A DNA stretch of 7,466 nucleotides from an uncultured Bacilli bacterium (GCA_947631135.1 CANRKE010000058.1:1-7466); one strand, 5' to 3'. Positions 1 to 5,991 are shown, counted from the stretch's first letter. The notes: generated from the letters alone by a model not told the origin. Numbers and translations are program-made.

Positions 1-332
1 TCTAAATCTGCTAGTTGTTCTGGCAAACTAATATCTGTTATATTGATATCAACAAAAGCTTTAGCTGTTCCTGTATTGTTTACTTGAAAACTTATCTTGC
101 TTGCTTTTTCCTTTATATCTTTATCATATATTGGTTGTATATTATCCAGTCTTACTGAATCCAAATTATCATCTTCATAACTTATTAATAGTGTTCCAGC
201 TTTTACTGAATTAGCTGGTGTTTTATTATTAGCTGATAAATATGCATATGTTATTCCAACGATTAGAATTAATACTAGTGCTATCGCACCTATTATTACA
301 CTTACCTTTTTCTTATTATTTTCTTTTTCCAT
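1..332 (-). CDS. Exported protein with SipW/TasA-like signal peptide, N-terminal part only
   Basis: The gene opens at ATG 332 and runs leftwards with no stop, so it is cut by the window edge; about 110 codons are visible. The protein starts MEKENNKKKVSVIIGAIALV: a lysine-rich head, a hydrophobic stretch at about residues 10-28, then TYAYLSANN at 28-36. This resembles the N-terminus of TasA/CalY-type proteins, whose signal peptides are processed by SipW-like peptidases. A GTLLISY segment (about residue 46) and a beta-rich region (KISFQVNNTGTAKAFVDINI) follow, consistent with an immunoglobulin-like extracellular fold. An AAAGGA lies 12 bases before the ATG, and a GTGGA lies closer; a TTG four codons upstream is too near the AAAGGA to serve as start. 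The gene diverges from the sortase, so its product could be a sortase substrate, but the C-terminus with any sorting motif is not visible. The family call is by resemblance only. Confidence 0.75.
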   Translation of the reverse strand, partial: MEKENNKKKVSVIIGAIALVLILIVGITYAYLSANNKTPANSVKAGTLLISYEDDNLDSVRLDNIQPIYDKDIKEKASKISFQVNNTGTAKAFVDINITDISLPEQLADL

Positions 333-362
333 TTTAATCCACAATCCTTTCAATAATAATTT

Positions 363-394
363 AAAAAAAGCTTACCTAAATTTTAGGTAAGCTT
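363..394 (-). terminator. Rho-independent terminator in the 5' leader of the exported-protein gene (candidate attenuator)
   Basis: AAGCTTACCTAAA (368-380) and TTTAGGTAAGCTT (382-394) are perfect 13-bp inverted repeats around one base. Read on the minus strand, the stem ends in a run of seven T, which is the terminator orientation for leftward transcription. It lies just 30 bases before the exported-protein start codon and downstream of the only good leftward promoter, so it would stop most transcripts unless melted. An upstream GGTAAGC in the same leader (minus strand, 489-483) is complementary to GCTTACC of the terminator 5' arm and could act as an antiterminator. The hairpin and its orientation are seen directly; the regulatory role is inferred. 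Confidence 0.75.
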
Positions 395-414
395 AAGGCT
401 TATAAAAAGTTTAC

Positions 415-430
415 TATTAGTTAACTAATA
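415..430. repeat. 16-bp perfect palindrome in the leader
   Basis: TATTAGTTAACTAATA reads the same on both strands. It lies in the leader of the exported-protein gene, between the G run and the terminator. A related AT-rich palindrome, TTTAACTAGTTAAA, occurs at 774-787. It could be a protein-binding site or an RNA stem; in DNA this AT-rich, chance is also possible. Confidence 0.4.
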
Positions 431-434
431 TTCA

Positions 435-442
435 CCCCCCCC
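435..442. repeat. Homopolymer run C8 (G8 on the minus strand)
   Basis: Eight consecutive C occur in DNA that is otherwise very AT-rich. On the minus strand this is a G8 run within the 5' leader of the exported-protein gene, about 65 bases downstream of the predicted start of transcription. Runs of this kind are prone to slipped-strand length changes. The run is seen directly; the phase-variation role is inferred. Confidence 0.5.
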
Positions 443-446
443 AACA

Positions 447-460
447 CGAACATATGTTTG
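447..460. promoter_or_regulatory. LexA (SOS)-like box
   Basis: CGAACATATGTTTG fits the Bacillus-type LexA consensus CGAACRNRYGTTYG at every position. It lies about 45 bases downstream of the predicted leftward transcription start, so a bound repressor would act as a roadblock rather than cover the promoter. The same bases overlap an RNA hairpin (ATATGT, 4-base loop, ACATAT at 452-467), so the match may instead reflect RNA structure. Confidence 0.3.
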
Positions 461-508
461 TACATATTTCTTTATGGAGAGGGCTTACCCTATTCCTATT
501 ACACTCCC

Positions 509-537
509 ATATTATCAAATTTTTTTGATATGTGCAA
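509..537 (-). promoter_or_regulatory. Sigma-A promoter for the exported-protein gene
   Basis: Read leftwards, TTGCAC (537-532), a 17-base spacer and TAATAT (514-509) make a near-consensus promoter; transcription would start near 502. The spacer contains an inverted repeat, TATCAAA-AAAA-TTTGATA (513-530), which runs into the -10 box and could be an operator. No other good leftward promoter lies between here and the gene start at 332, so the predicted transcript carries a leader of about 170 bases. Confidence 0.6.
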
Positions 538-577
538 GTACTTTTTACTTATTTTTGAATTTTATTGTAAAATTATA

Positions 578-760
578 CTATTTCTTAACCTTTTCAATAA
601 CACATTCATGCTTCTTAGTTTCTTTATTGTAATTTATTCCAACAAGTAGTATTTATCCTTTTTCTTTATTTGATCTAACGCATCCAAAGCTGTCTTATCA
701 TATATCTATCTTTTTTCTTGGTATAGATGTTAAGTTTCATAAATTTAGATATATTCCCAT
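578..760 (-). pseudogene. Relic of an AAA-ATPase / PD-(D/E)XK nuclease gene, internally deleted
   Basis: The minus strand at 760 has a good SD (GAGGG, 5 bases upstream) and opens MGIYLNL before a TGA, matching the usual start of the gut-bacterial 'AAA-ATPase-like plus PD-(D/E)XK' family (MGxYLNP). Bases 699-637 encode DKTALDALDQIKKKDKYYLLE, resembling the ALDQI segment of that family's nuclease domain, and 640-578 encode GINYNKETKKHECVIEKVKK then TAG, resembling its C-terminus. The pieces lie in different frames with stops between them. Full-length members are about 500-600 residues, so nearly the whole ATPase and most of the nuclease are gone. Family assignment is by recall of typical sequences; decay is seen directly. 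These families are often multicopy in gut Bacilli and Clostridia. Confidence 0.6.
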
Positions 761-863
761 ATCATCCCTCTTTTTTAACTAGTTAAATTATATATATCCT
801 AATTCAAAGTAATAAACATTAATTTTTAAATATCAAATAAATTAAAAAATTAAAATAAATAGA

Positions 864-892
864 TTAACATATATAAAAATTTATTGTATAAT
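864..892 (+). promoter_or_regulatory. Sigma-A promoter for the sortase gene
   Basis: TTAACA (864-869), a 17-base spacer and a perfect TATAAT (887-892) predict a start near 899. This gives a leader of about 128 bases before the preferred sortase start at 1027. Confidence 0.65.
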
Positions 893-925
893 TATTCTAT
901 GGTAATAATTATTGGAAAGATAATT

Positions 926-949
926 ATGAATAACATATTGAAATATTAA
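926..949 (+). other. Possible 7-codon upstream ORF in the sortase leader
   Basis: ATG at 926 is preceded by GGAAAG at a 6-base distance and encodes MNNILKY followed by TAA. It lies downstream of the predicted sortase transcription start. The SD spacing is better than that of the sortase itself, but an ORF this short can arise by chance in AT-rich DNA. Confidence 0.2.
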
Positions 950-1026
950 AAGTATATTAACCTATAAAAGTTAAGATTTTTACAATTATGTATTGTTATA
1001 TAAAATGGAAGGAATTGATCAATAAT

Positions 1027-1869
1027 ATGAAAAAAAAATCTAAAAAATCACATAGTAAAAATATATTTAAGAAGATTTTTGTTGTTATATTATTTTTTAT
1101 ATGTTTATTTATATCTGTATATTCAGTAGCTAAAATTAGAAAATGGTTAAAAGATAATAAAGATATTAATGAAACAATAAATAAAATTAATGATATAACT
1201 GATATTAATGAGATTGATGATGAAGAGGATGTTGAATATATAGATGATGAAAAAGAATTAAGTAAGGATAGTCTATATTGGTATTTTGTAAATATGCCAC
1301 TTATAGATGTTGACTTAAAAAAATTAAAACAGGAAAACAATGATACTATTGGGTGGATTAAAGTAAATGGAACAAATGTCAATTATCCATTTGTACAAAC
1401 AAATGATAATAGCTATTATTTAAATCATTCATTTGATAAAACAAAAAATGATGCTGGATGGGTATTTGCTGATTATAGAAATGATTTTGACATTCTTAAT
1501 AAAAATAATATTATATATGCACATGGAAGACTTGATAATACTATGTTTGGAACTTTAAAAAAGACTTTAGATAAAAAATGGTATACAAACAAAGATAATA
1601 ATGTTATTAGAGTATCTACTGAAAAAAATAATACTTCATGGCAAATATTTAGCATATATCATATACCAACTACTAACGATTATATAAAAACCTTTTTTGA
1701 AAATAATTCTAGTTTTACATCATTTTTAGATACAATAAAAAATAGAAGTATACATAACTTTAATGTTAATTTAAATGAGAATGATAAGATACTTACTTTA
1801 TCTACATGTTATAACAAAAAAGAAAAATTAGTAATACATGCAAAATTAATAAAAATAGATAAAAAATAA
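1027..1869 (+). CDS. Class B sortase, membrane-anchored (catalytic Arg replaced by Lys)
   Basis: A 280-residue cysteine transpeptidase that would attach surface proteins to the cell wall. After a lysine-rich head comes one membrane segment (about residues 17-34), an acidic linker (37-80), then the sortase fold from about residue 85. Class B marks are DTIGWIKVNGTNVNYPFVQ, YLNHSFDKTKNDAGWVFADYRN, the catalytic His in YAHGR (H166) and the catalytic Cys in LSTC (C261). The Arg expected just before the last strand is missing: the sequence reads CYNKKEKLVIHAKL, with K267 in its place. The preferred start is ATG 1027, with GGAAGGA at 1007-1013 although the spacing of 13 is long; an in-frame ATG at 988 would add 13 residues but has no good SD. 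The gene is monocistronic, with its own promoter and terminator, and diverges from the exported-protein gene, a possible substrate. Confidence 0.9.
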   Translation: MKKKSKKSHSKNIFKKIFVVILFFICLFISVYSVAKIRKWLKDNKDINETINKINDITDINEIDDEEDVEYIDDEKELSKDSLYWYFVNMPLIDVDLKKLKQENNDTIGWIKVNGTNVNYPFVQTNDNSYYLNHSFDKTKNDAGWVFADYRNDFDILNKNNIIYAHGRLDNTMFGTLKKTLDKKWYTNKDNNVIRVSTEKNNTSWQIFSIYHIPTTNDYIKTFFENNSSFTSFLDTIKNRSIHNFNVNLNENDKILTLSTCYNKKEKLVIHAKLIKIDKK

Positions 1870-1872
1870 AAC

Positions 1873-1896
1873 TCTAGTACTATACTAGAATTTTTT
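1873..1896. terminator. Bidirectional terminator between convergent sortase and deacetylase genes
   Basis: TCTAGTA (1873-1879), a 3-base loop and TACTAGA (1883-1889) form a perfect 7-bp stem, followed by A and six T on the plus strand. On the minus strand the stem is followed by GTTTTATTTTTT, so it can also end the four-gene minus-strand block, whose last stop codon is at 1900-1898. Confidence 0.8.
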
Positions 1897-1897
1897 A

Positions 1898-3343
1898 TTA
1901 ATTATTAATCTTTTGGTGAACTTTATAAGAATTAACATCTAATGCTTTAAAAGTATAACCTAAGGCTTGTCCTTCCTTAATTATTTGTTCAACTGCATTT
2001 ACACTAAATTGCTTTGTATCATGCTGCAATGATATTACAGTAATACCTTTCTTCATTCCAGCAATTACGTTACTAGCAACCACACTAGAACTAGTAGTTG
2101 CTCCCGCATCTCCACTAGATACGTTCCAATCAAAATATGCATATCCACGTGATGTAAGTTCATTAGTAATATTTGTCATAATACCACTTGAATATTTCCT
2201 ACTTACTGTATTTGAACTTCCTCCTGGTAATCTAACTATTTTTGAATATTCTCCAGTTTGTTGTTTTATTACTTCATTCATACTATTTAAATCATTAAAG
2301 TAATTGTCTAAACTACTATATATATAATCATACTTATGTGTATAAGAGTGTATTGCAACAGTATGTCCTTCATCATGTTCTCTTTTCATTAAATACGCAT
2401 AATTTGGATATTGATTTGTTACAAAAAATGTAACTTTAGCTCCATATTTACTTAAAACATTAAGTAATCCCTCAGTATATTTACTTGGGCCATCATCAAA
2501 TGTTAAATATATTATTTTATCTCCACTAGATACATTTTTAACTTTTGTATAAACTTTAACATTTCTAGTTATATTCTCTTCATTTCCTGCTTTATCTACA
2601 ACTTTATATACAACAGTATAATTTCCATCTTTTGATGTATCAACATTATTTTGAACATTTATATTTGCAGTAATGTCTCCATCACAAAAATCTTGCGCAC
2701 TCGCACCTAAATCAGTATATGTTGTACCAGATTGGATAGTAATATTTGTATCCCCATTAAGTGTAATAGTGGGTTTGTCTATATCTTTATATTCAACTTT
2801 AATCTTTTTGATGGCTTTATTTTTATTAGAATCACTAACAGATAAAACAAGTTCATTTTCATTTAATTTTTTATCGACTTTATCTGTTATATCGCCATCT
2901 AAATTATCTATTGCCTTATATTCAAGATTATATTTATCACTATCAGGACATACGTTGATAATTTCTACATTATCTGTTTCAATATTTGGTTTTTCTCTAT
3001 CAACAACTTTAACAATCTTTTTAACTTTTTTCTTATGTGCCTTATACTTTATATTATATGTTAATGTATAATTCTTAAGTTTTGATGTATCAATATTATA
3101 TTTTTTTTCTAATTTAATATTGTCAACTTTTTTAAATCCAAATATACCATTACCATACTTAACATTAAGTGATGTATCTTTATATTTACTATTATAATCT
3201 ACAATTTCTTCAACAACATTTTTTTCTTTATCATAATTATCAATTTTAAAATTTTGCTTTAAAATAAAGATATATAATAATACTGAAAATATAATAGCCG
3301 ATAATACAATACTAACATTTATTAATATTTTCCTACTTTTCAT
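1898..3343 (-). CDS. Membrane-anchored polysaccharide deacetylase (NodB domain) with Ig-like repeats
   Basis: A 481-residue carbohydrate esterase family 4 (CE4) protein, expected to remove N-acetyl groups from peptidoglycan or another surface polysaccharide outside the membrane. The start is a signal-anchor (about 7-28). Two Ig-like/DUF5011-type modules follow, about 116-187 (DREKPNI to VEYKD) and 188-267 (DKPTITLNGDTNI to VKVYT), with a weaker similar unit at about 40-115. The NodB domain fills 275-475 with all five CE4 motifs: TFDDGP (281-286, D283 and D284), HSYTH (H332, H336), RLPGG (371-375), DWN (405-407) and LQHD (439-442). It therefore looks catalytically complete. The start has AGGTG 10 bases upstream. 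The gene lies 25 bases after the HAD gene with no terminator between them, so it is probably the last gene of the yvcK-whiA transcript. The exact glycan substrate cannot be read from sequence. Confidence 0.92.
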   Translation of the reverse strand: MKSRKILINVSIVLSAIIFSVLLYIFILKQNFKIDNYDKEKNVVEEIVDYNSKYKDTSLNVKYGNGIFGFKKVDNIKLEKKYNIDTSKLKNYTLTYNIKYKAHKKKVKKIVKVVDREKPNIETDNVEIINVCPDSDKYNLEYKAIDNLDGDITDKVDKKLNENELVLSVSDSNKNKAIKKIKVEYKDIDKPTITLNGDTNITIQSGTTYTDLGASAQDFCDGDITANINVQNNVDTSKDGNYTVVYKVVDKAGNEENITRNVKVYTKVKNVSSGDKIIYLTFDDGPSKYTEGLLNVLSKYGAKVTFFVTNQYPNYAYLMKREHDEGHTVAIHSYTHKYDYIYSSLDNYFNDLNSMNEVIKQQTGEYSKIVRLPGGSSNTVSRKYSSGIMTNITNELTSRGYAYFDWNVSSGDAGATTSSSVVASNVIAGMKKGITVISLQHDTKQFSVNAVEQIIKEGQALGYTFKALDVNSYKVHQKINN

Positions 3344-3368
3344 AACTAAACTTCACCTACAACAAATA

Positions 3369-3884
3369 TTAACTTTTACAAGATACTATATCAATAATTT
3401 TATCTAGTCTATCTATAACTGTAAATCCATTTGCTTCAAGTTCTGTATTAAACCTAACACCAATACCCCCACTTTTTTCCCACTCAACTAAATTACCTTT
3501 ATAATCATCTATCAAATAAGAATCATTAGTATGTACCATTTTAGTTTTACTAATCTTTTTAGGTACAGGTATAAAAGTAATATCTTTAAAATATTTTCTG
3601 ATATACTCTATTTTTGCAATTGCCTCATCTAAACTATTAACATGTGATAATATATTAACATTAAATAACTTACTATCTATTATTTTTTGTATACAGTTAA
3701 TACTATCATTTATTGGTAAACAATCTTTTAAAAATTTATGCCAATTTAAGTTTTGATAATATTCCATTATTTTTATCGGATTGTCCATTATTCCCATTTT
3801 ATTCATAACTTTATAACTAACTTCTATTGTATTTAATATTACTCCATCAAAATCAATATACAAATTTTTTATATTACTACTCAT
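3369..3884 (-). CDS. HAD-superfamily phosphatase, 5'-nucleotidase (NT5C)-like
   Basis: A 171-residue cytoplasmic haloacid-dehalogenase-fold protein. Motif I is YIDFDGVILNT with nucleophile D11 and general acid D13; motif II is the Ser in NILSH (S80); motif III is a lysine in PKKISKTK (110-115); motif IV is LIDDY (D126, D127). The short length, the small cap inserted between motifs I and II, and the DDYKGNLVEWEKSGGIGVRF ending resemble the 5'(3')-deoxyribonucleotidase group, but the substrate is not certain. Its ATG overlaps the whiA stop as ATGA (3884-3881), and it has a strong SD (GGAGG, 6 bases before ATG), so translation is probably coupled to whiA. In Bacillus subtilis the gene after yvcL (whiA) is crh; here the HAD gene takes that place. 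Confidence 0.8.
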   Translation of the reverse strand: MSSNIKNLYIDFDGVILNTIEVSYKVMNKMGIMDNPIKIMEYYQNLNWHKFLKDCLPINDSINCIQKIIDSKLFNVNILSHVNSLDEAIAKIEYIRKYFKDITFIPVPKKISKTKMVHTNDSYLIDDYKGNLVEWEKSGGIGVRFNTELEANGFTVIDRLDKIIDIVSCKS

Positions 3885-4795
3885 TTTAAACCTCCATCTA
3901 ATTTAAGTGCTAAATCCTTAATTTTTCTAAATTTATGATTAAGTCCAGATTTTGTAATGCTTTTATCTGTTTCTAATGAAATTATTTCAGATAACTCAAC
4001 TAGCGACGATTCTGGATACTTTCTTCTATATTCCATTACTTCTATAGTTCTTTCATCTAATAGGTTAACTGCATCATACTTGTATATTGTATCAATATAC
4101 TTTAGTTGTCTATTTGCTGTATTAATAGTTTTTTCTACATTTGCTTGTTCACAATTATTAAGTCTATTAGTCATATTTACTTGATCCCTATATACTCTTA
4201 TATTTTCAAAATATAAAACAGAATTATATGCTTTAATTAATTTAAGAAAATCAGATATTTTTTCAGATTCTTTAATGTATACCATGTAATTTTTAGTTCT
4301 AGATATAACCTTACTATTTAGATTAAATTCATTTAATAAATCATTAAAAAAGTAAGCATTTTCTTTATTTTTAATTAAAAACTCTAAATGATATCTACTC
4401 TTTTTAGGATCATTAATGCTACCAACAGCCATAAATACTCCTGAAATATATGCTTTTTTCTCATCTATATTATCAATTATATAATCAGATACAATATTTT
4501 TATTGAATATTCCTAAATCTAATAATATATTTTTTTTATCAATATAATCTAATATATAAAAATTATTTTTATTAAAATTATATTTACGTCTAATAGTTAT
4601 TTTAGGTATTGTATTATATAATTCTTTAATTAATTGATTATATCTTCTAGCTATATTAATATTTTCTGTTGCAATACTAAAATCATTATTAATTATAGTA
4701 TTGTTAAGTATAAATGCTGATAACTCTGCAATATATTCTGTTCTACTTCTTTTAATGTTTAATATTTCATTTTTTACATCTTTAGTATACGACAT
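3881..4795 (-). CDS. whiA: DNA-binding regulator WhiA
   Basis: A 304-residue WhiA (YvcL), close to the usual family length of about 310-330. The family joins a homing-endonuclease-like (LAGLIDADG-fold) N-terminal part to a C-terminal helix-turn-helix domain. Visible marks are SYTKDVKNEI at the start, YISGVFMAVGSINDPKKSRYH (116-136, in place of the LAGLIDADG core), NNCEQANVEKTINTANRQ (213-230), and the TKSGLNHKFRKI helix-turn-helix segment (281-292). In Bacillus and Streptomyces WhiA is needed for normal division or sporulation and binds DNA; it has no nuclease activity. Its ATG overlaps the yvcK stop by one base (TAATG), and an AAAGGA lies 6 bases upstream inside yvcK, indicating translational coupling. 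It overlaps the HAD gene downstream by four bases. Confidence 0.95.
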   Translation of the reverse strand: MSYTKDVKNEILNIKRSRTEYIAELSAFILNNTIINNDFSIATENINIARRYNQLIKELYNTIPKITIRRKYNFNKNNFYILDYIDKKNILLDLGIFNKNIVSDYIIDNIDEKKAYISGVFMAVGSINDPKKSRYHLEFLIKNKENAYFFNDLLNEFNLNSKVISRTKNYMVYIKESEKISDFLKLIKAYNSVLYFENIRVYRDQVNMTNRLNNCEQANVEKTINTANRQLKYIDTIYKYDAVNLLDERTIEVMEYRRKYPESSLVELSEIISLETDKSITKSGLNHKFRKIKDLALKLDGGLK

Positions 4796-5751
4796 TATTT
4801 ATCCTTTATCAAGTATGAGAATATTTGAAATGCAGTTCTAAGTGAATCATGTCTAACTTGATTCTTTTCATTTATATAAACTAAATTATCAGCAATTACT
4901 TTAATATTTAACTTTTTTAAATTTTCAGAATCTATTCTAACTGGTTCTGATAACTCAAGTTTTTTATATCTATCTTGTATATCAATATCTATATATTTAT
5001 TATTTACTATTACTGCATCTAAAAAGTTATCAGATACGTATTTATTTAATACCTTTATATAATCAGATACCATAAATCCATCTGTTTCACCATGTTCAGT
5101 CATTATATTACATACATATAATTTTTTTGCTTTACTTTGTATTATAGCTTCTTTTACTTCATCAACAATTATATTTGGAAGTATACTGGTATATAAACTA
5201 CCAGTTGATAAAACAATTAAATCACTTGTTTTTATTGCTTCTAATACTTGTGGTATTACCTTAGGCTTTTCTTTGTAGTATACTTTTTCTATTTTTTTCC
5301 CTGCTTTTGTTATTTTAGATTCACCCTCTAGTATTTCTCCATCACTAGTCTTTGCCATTAACGTGGTAACTTCTTCTGTAAATGGTAATATTCTTCCTTC
5401 TATATTTAATATTTTAGAAAACGAGGATATTGCATCTACTAGGTTTCCAGTTATTTCCATCATTGCTGTTAAAAGAAGATTACCAACTGCGTGTCCATTT
5501 AAATCACTAGTAGTCTTAAACCTATATTGTAATAGTTTTTCTAGTGTTTCATCAGTTCTTGATAAACTTACCATTACATTACGTAAATCACCAATTGCTG
5601 GTATGTTAAATTCTTCTCTTAATCTACCAGTAGATGATCCATCATCACTTACTGATACTATTGCAGTTATATCAACAGGAAATTGCTTTAATCCTTTAAG
5701 TAGTGTTGATAGACCAGTTCCTCCACCCAAGACGACTATTTTTTTATTCAT
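4795..5751 (-). CDS. yvcK: YvcK/GlmR-family gluconeogenesis factor (CofD-like fold)
   Basis: A 318-residue member of the CofD/YvcK family. The N-terminal nucleotide-binding loop is VVLGGGTGLS (6-15), followed by SVSDDGSSTGRLR (33-45), PAIGDLRN (51-58) and NGHAVGNLLL (85-94), all family hallmarks; LSTGSLYTSILPNI and VCNIMTEHGETDG follow later. YvcK (GlmR) proteins bind UDP-sugars such as UDP-GlcNAc and are needed for envelope precursor supply and cell shape on gluconeogenic carbon sources; they do not act as the F420 enzyme CofD. The SD is AAGGTG 7 bases before ATG. It is the first gene of the minus-strand block, with its own promoter right upstream. The rapZ/yvcJ gene that usually precedes yvcK is not present; the tRNA-Ile gene is there instead, on the other strand. 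Confidence 0.95.
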   Translation of the reverse strand: MNKKIVVLGGGTGLSTLLKGLKQFPVDITAIVSVSDDGSSTGRLREEFNIPAIGDLRNVMVSLSRTDETLEKLLQYRFKTTSDLNGHAVGNLLLTAMMEITGNLVDAISSFSKILNIEGRILPFTEEVTTLMAKTSDGEILEGESKITKAGKKIEKVYYKEKPKVIPQVLEAIKTSDLIVLSTGSLYTSILPNIIVDEVKEAIIQSKAKKLYVCNIMTEHGETDGFMVSDYIKVLNKYVSDNFLDAVIVNNKYIDIDIQDRYKKLELSEPVRIDSENLKKLNIKVIADNLVYINEKNQVRHDSLRTAFQIFSYLIKDK

Positions 5752-5775
5752 GCGTCTTCACCTTCTTCTTATTCA

Positions 5776-5804
5776 ATATTATAATATTATCACATTAAAA
5801 TCAA
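5776..5804 (-). promoter_or_regulatory. Promoter of the yvcK-whiA-HAD-deacetylase block
   Basis: Read leftwards, TTGATT (5804-5799), a 17-base spacer and TAATAT (5781-5776) lie immediately upstream of yvcK, giving a leader of only about 18 bases. An alternative -35 (TTGCAA, 5815-5810) lies further upstream with poorer spacing. The region is AT-rich, so the exact boxes are uncertain. Confidence 0.5.
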
Positions 5805-5843
5805 TAATATTGCAATATTTTAATAAAAAAATTGAATTTTCTA

Positions 5844-5872
5844 TTGATTTTATTTGCATAATAGTGTAGAAT
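5844..5872 (+). promoter_or_regulatory. Promoter of tRNA-Ile
   Basis: TTGATT (5844-5849), a 17-base spacer and TAGAAT (5867-5872) place a start near 5880, about 11 bases before the mature tRNA. The -35 context CTATTGATTTT is repeated exactly in the tRNA-Glu promoter. Confidence 0.65.
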
Positions 5873-5890
5873 GAAATAGTAATTTGTTTT

Positions 5891-5967
<77 letters not shown>

Positions 5968-5991
5968 TTTTGATTTTTTTGAAATTTACTA

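Larger units (their letters stand above)
333..1026. other. Gene-free stretch between the divergent surface-protein and sortase genes
   Basis: About 690 bases carry no intact gene. From left to right they hold a hairpin terminator (363-394), a 16-base palindrome (415-430), a C8/G8 run (435-442), a LexA-like box (447-460), a minus-strand promoter (509-537), a nuclease-gene relic (578-760), a 14-base palindrome TTTAACTAGTTAAA (774-787), a very AT-rich stretch (788-863) in which I see nothing definite, the sortase promoter (864-892), and a possible tiny upstream ORF (926-949). Plus-strand reading of 458-649 is open but is the mirror image of the lysine-rich relic and has no SD. Confidence 0.7.

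Noticed and set aside
361..502. Known riboswitch or T-box in the surface-gene leader
   Set aside because: No T-box, SAM, c-di-GMP or preQ1 core motif that I can recognise; kept only as an unnamed candidate attenuator.
458..649. Plus-strand 63-residue hydrophobic ORF
   Set aside because: TTG start, no SD, and it is antisense to the lysine-rich nuclease relic; the hydrophobic composition follows from that.
739..760. TGA read as Trp (alternative code) to open the relic
   Set aside because: whiA ends in TGA, Trp is encoded by TGG in the intact genes, and the relic still breaks at further stops and frame changes.
988..1026. Upstream ATG as sortase start
   Set aside because: Weak SD; the in-frame ATG at 1027 has GGAAGGA upstream and gives a normal lysine-rich signal-anchor start.
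996..1382. Minus-strand ORF opposite the sortase
   Set aside because: Serine/isoleucine-rich mirror of the acidic, lysine-rich sortase N-terminus; no SD and no family resemblance.
2673..3071. Plus-strand 132-residue ORF opposite the deacetylase
   Set aside because: Mirror of the Ig-like repeats; the minus-strand gene has full domain support.
5363..5869. Plus-strand 168-residue ORF opposite yvcK
   Set aside because: Overlaps conserved YvcK motifs on the other strand and runs into the tRNA promoter; no recognisable domain.
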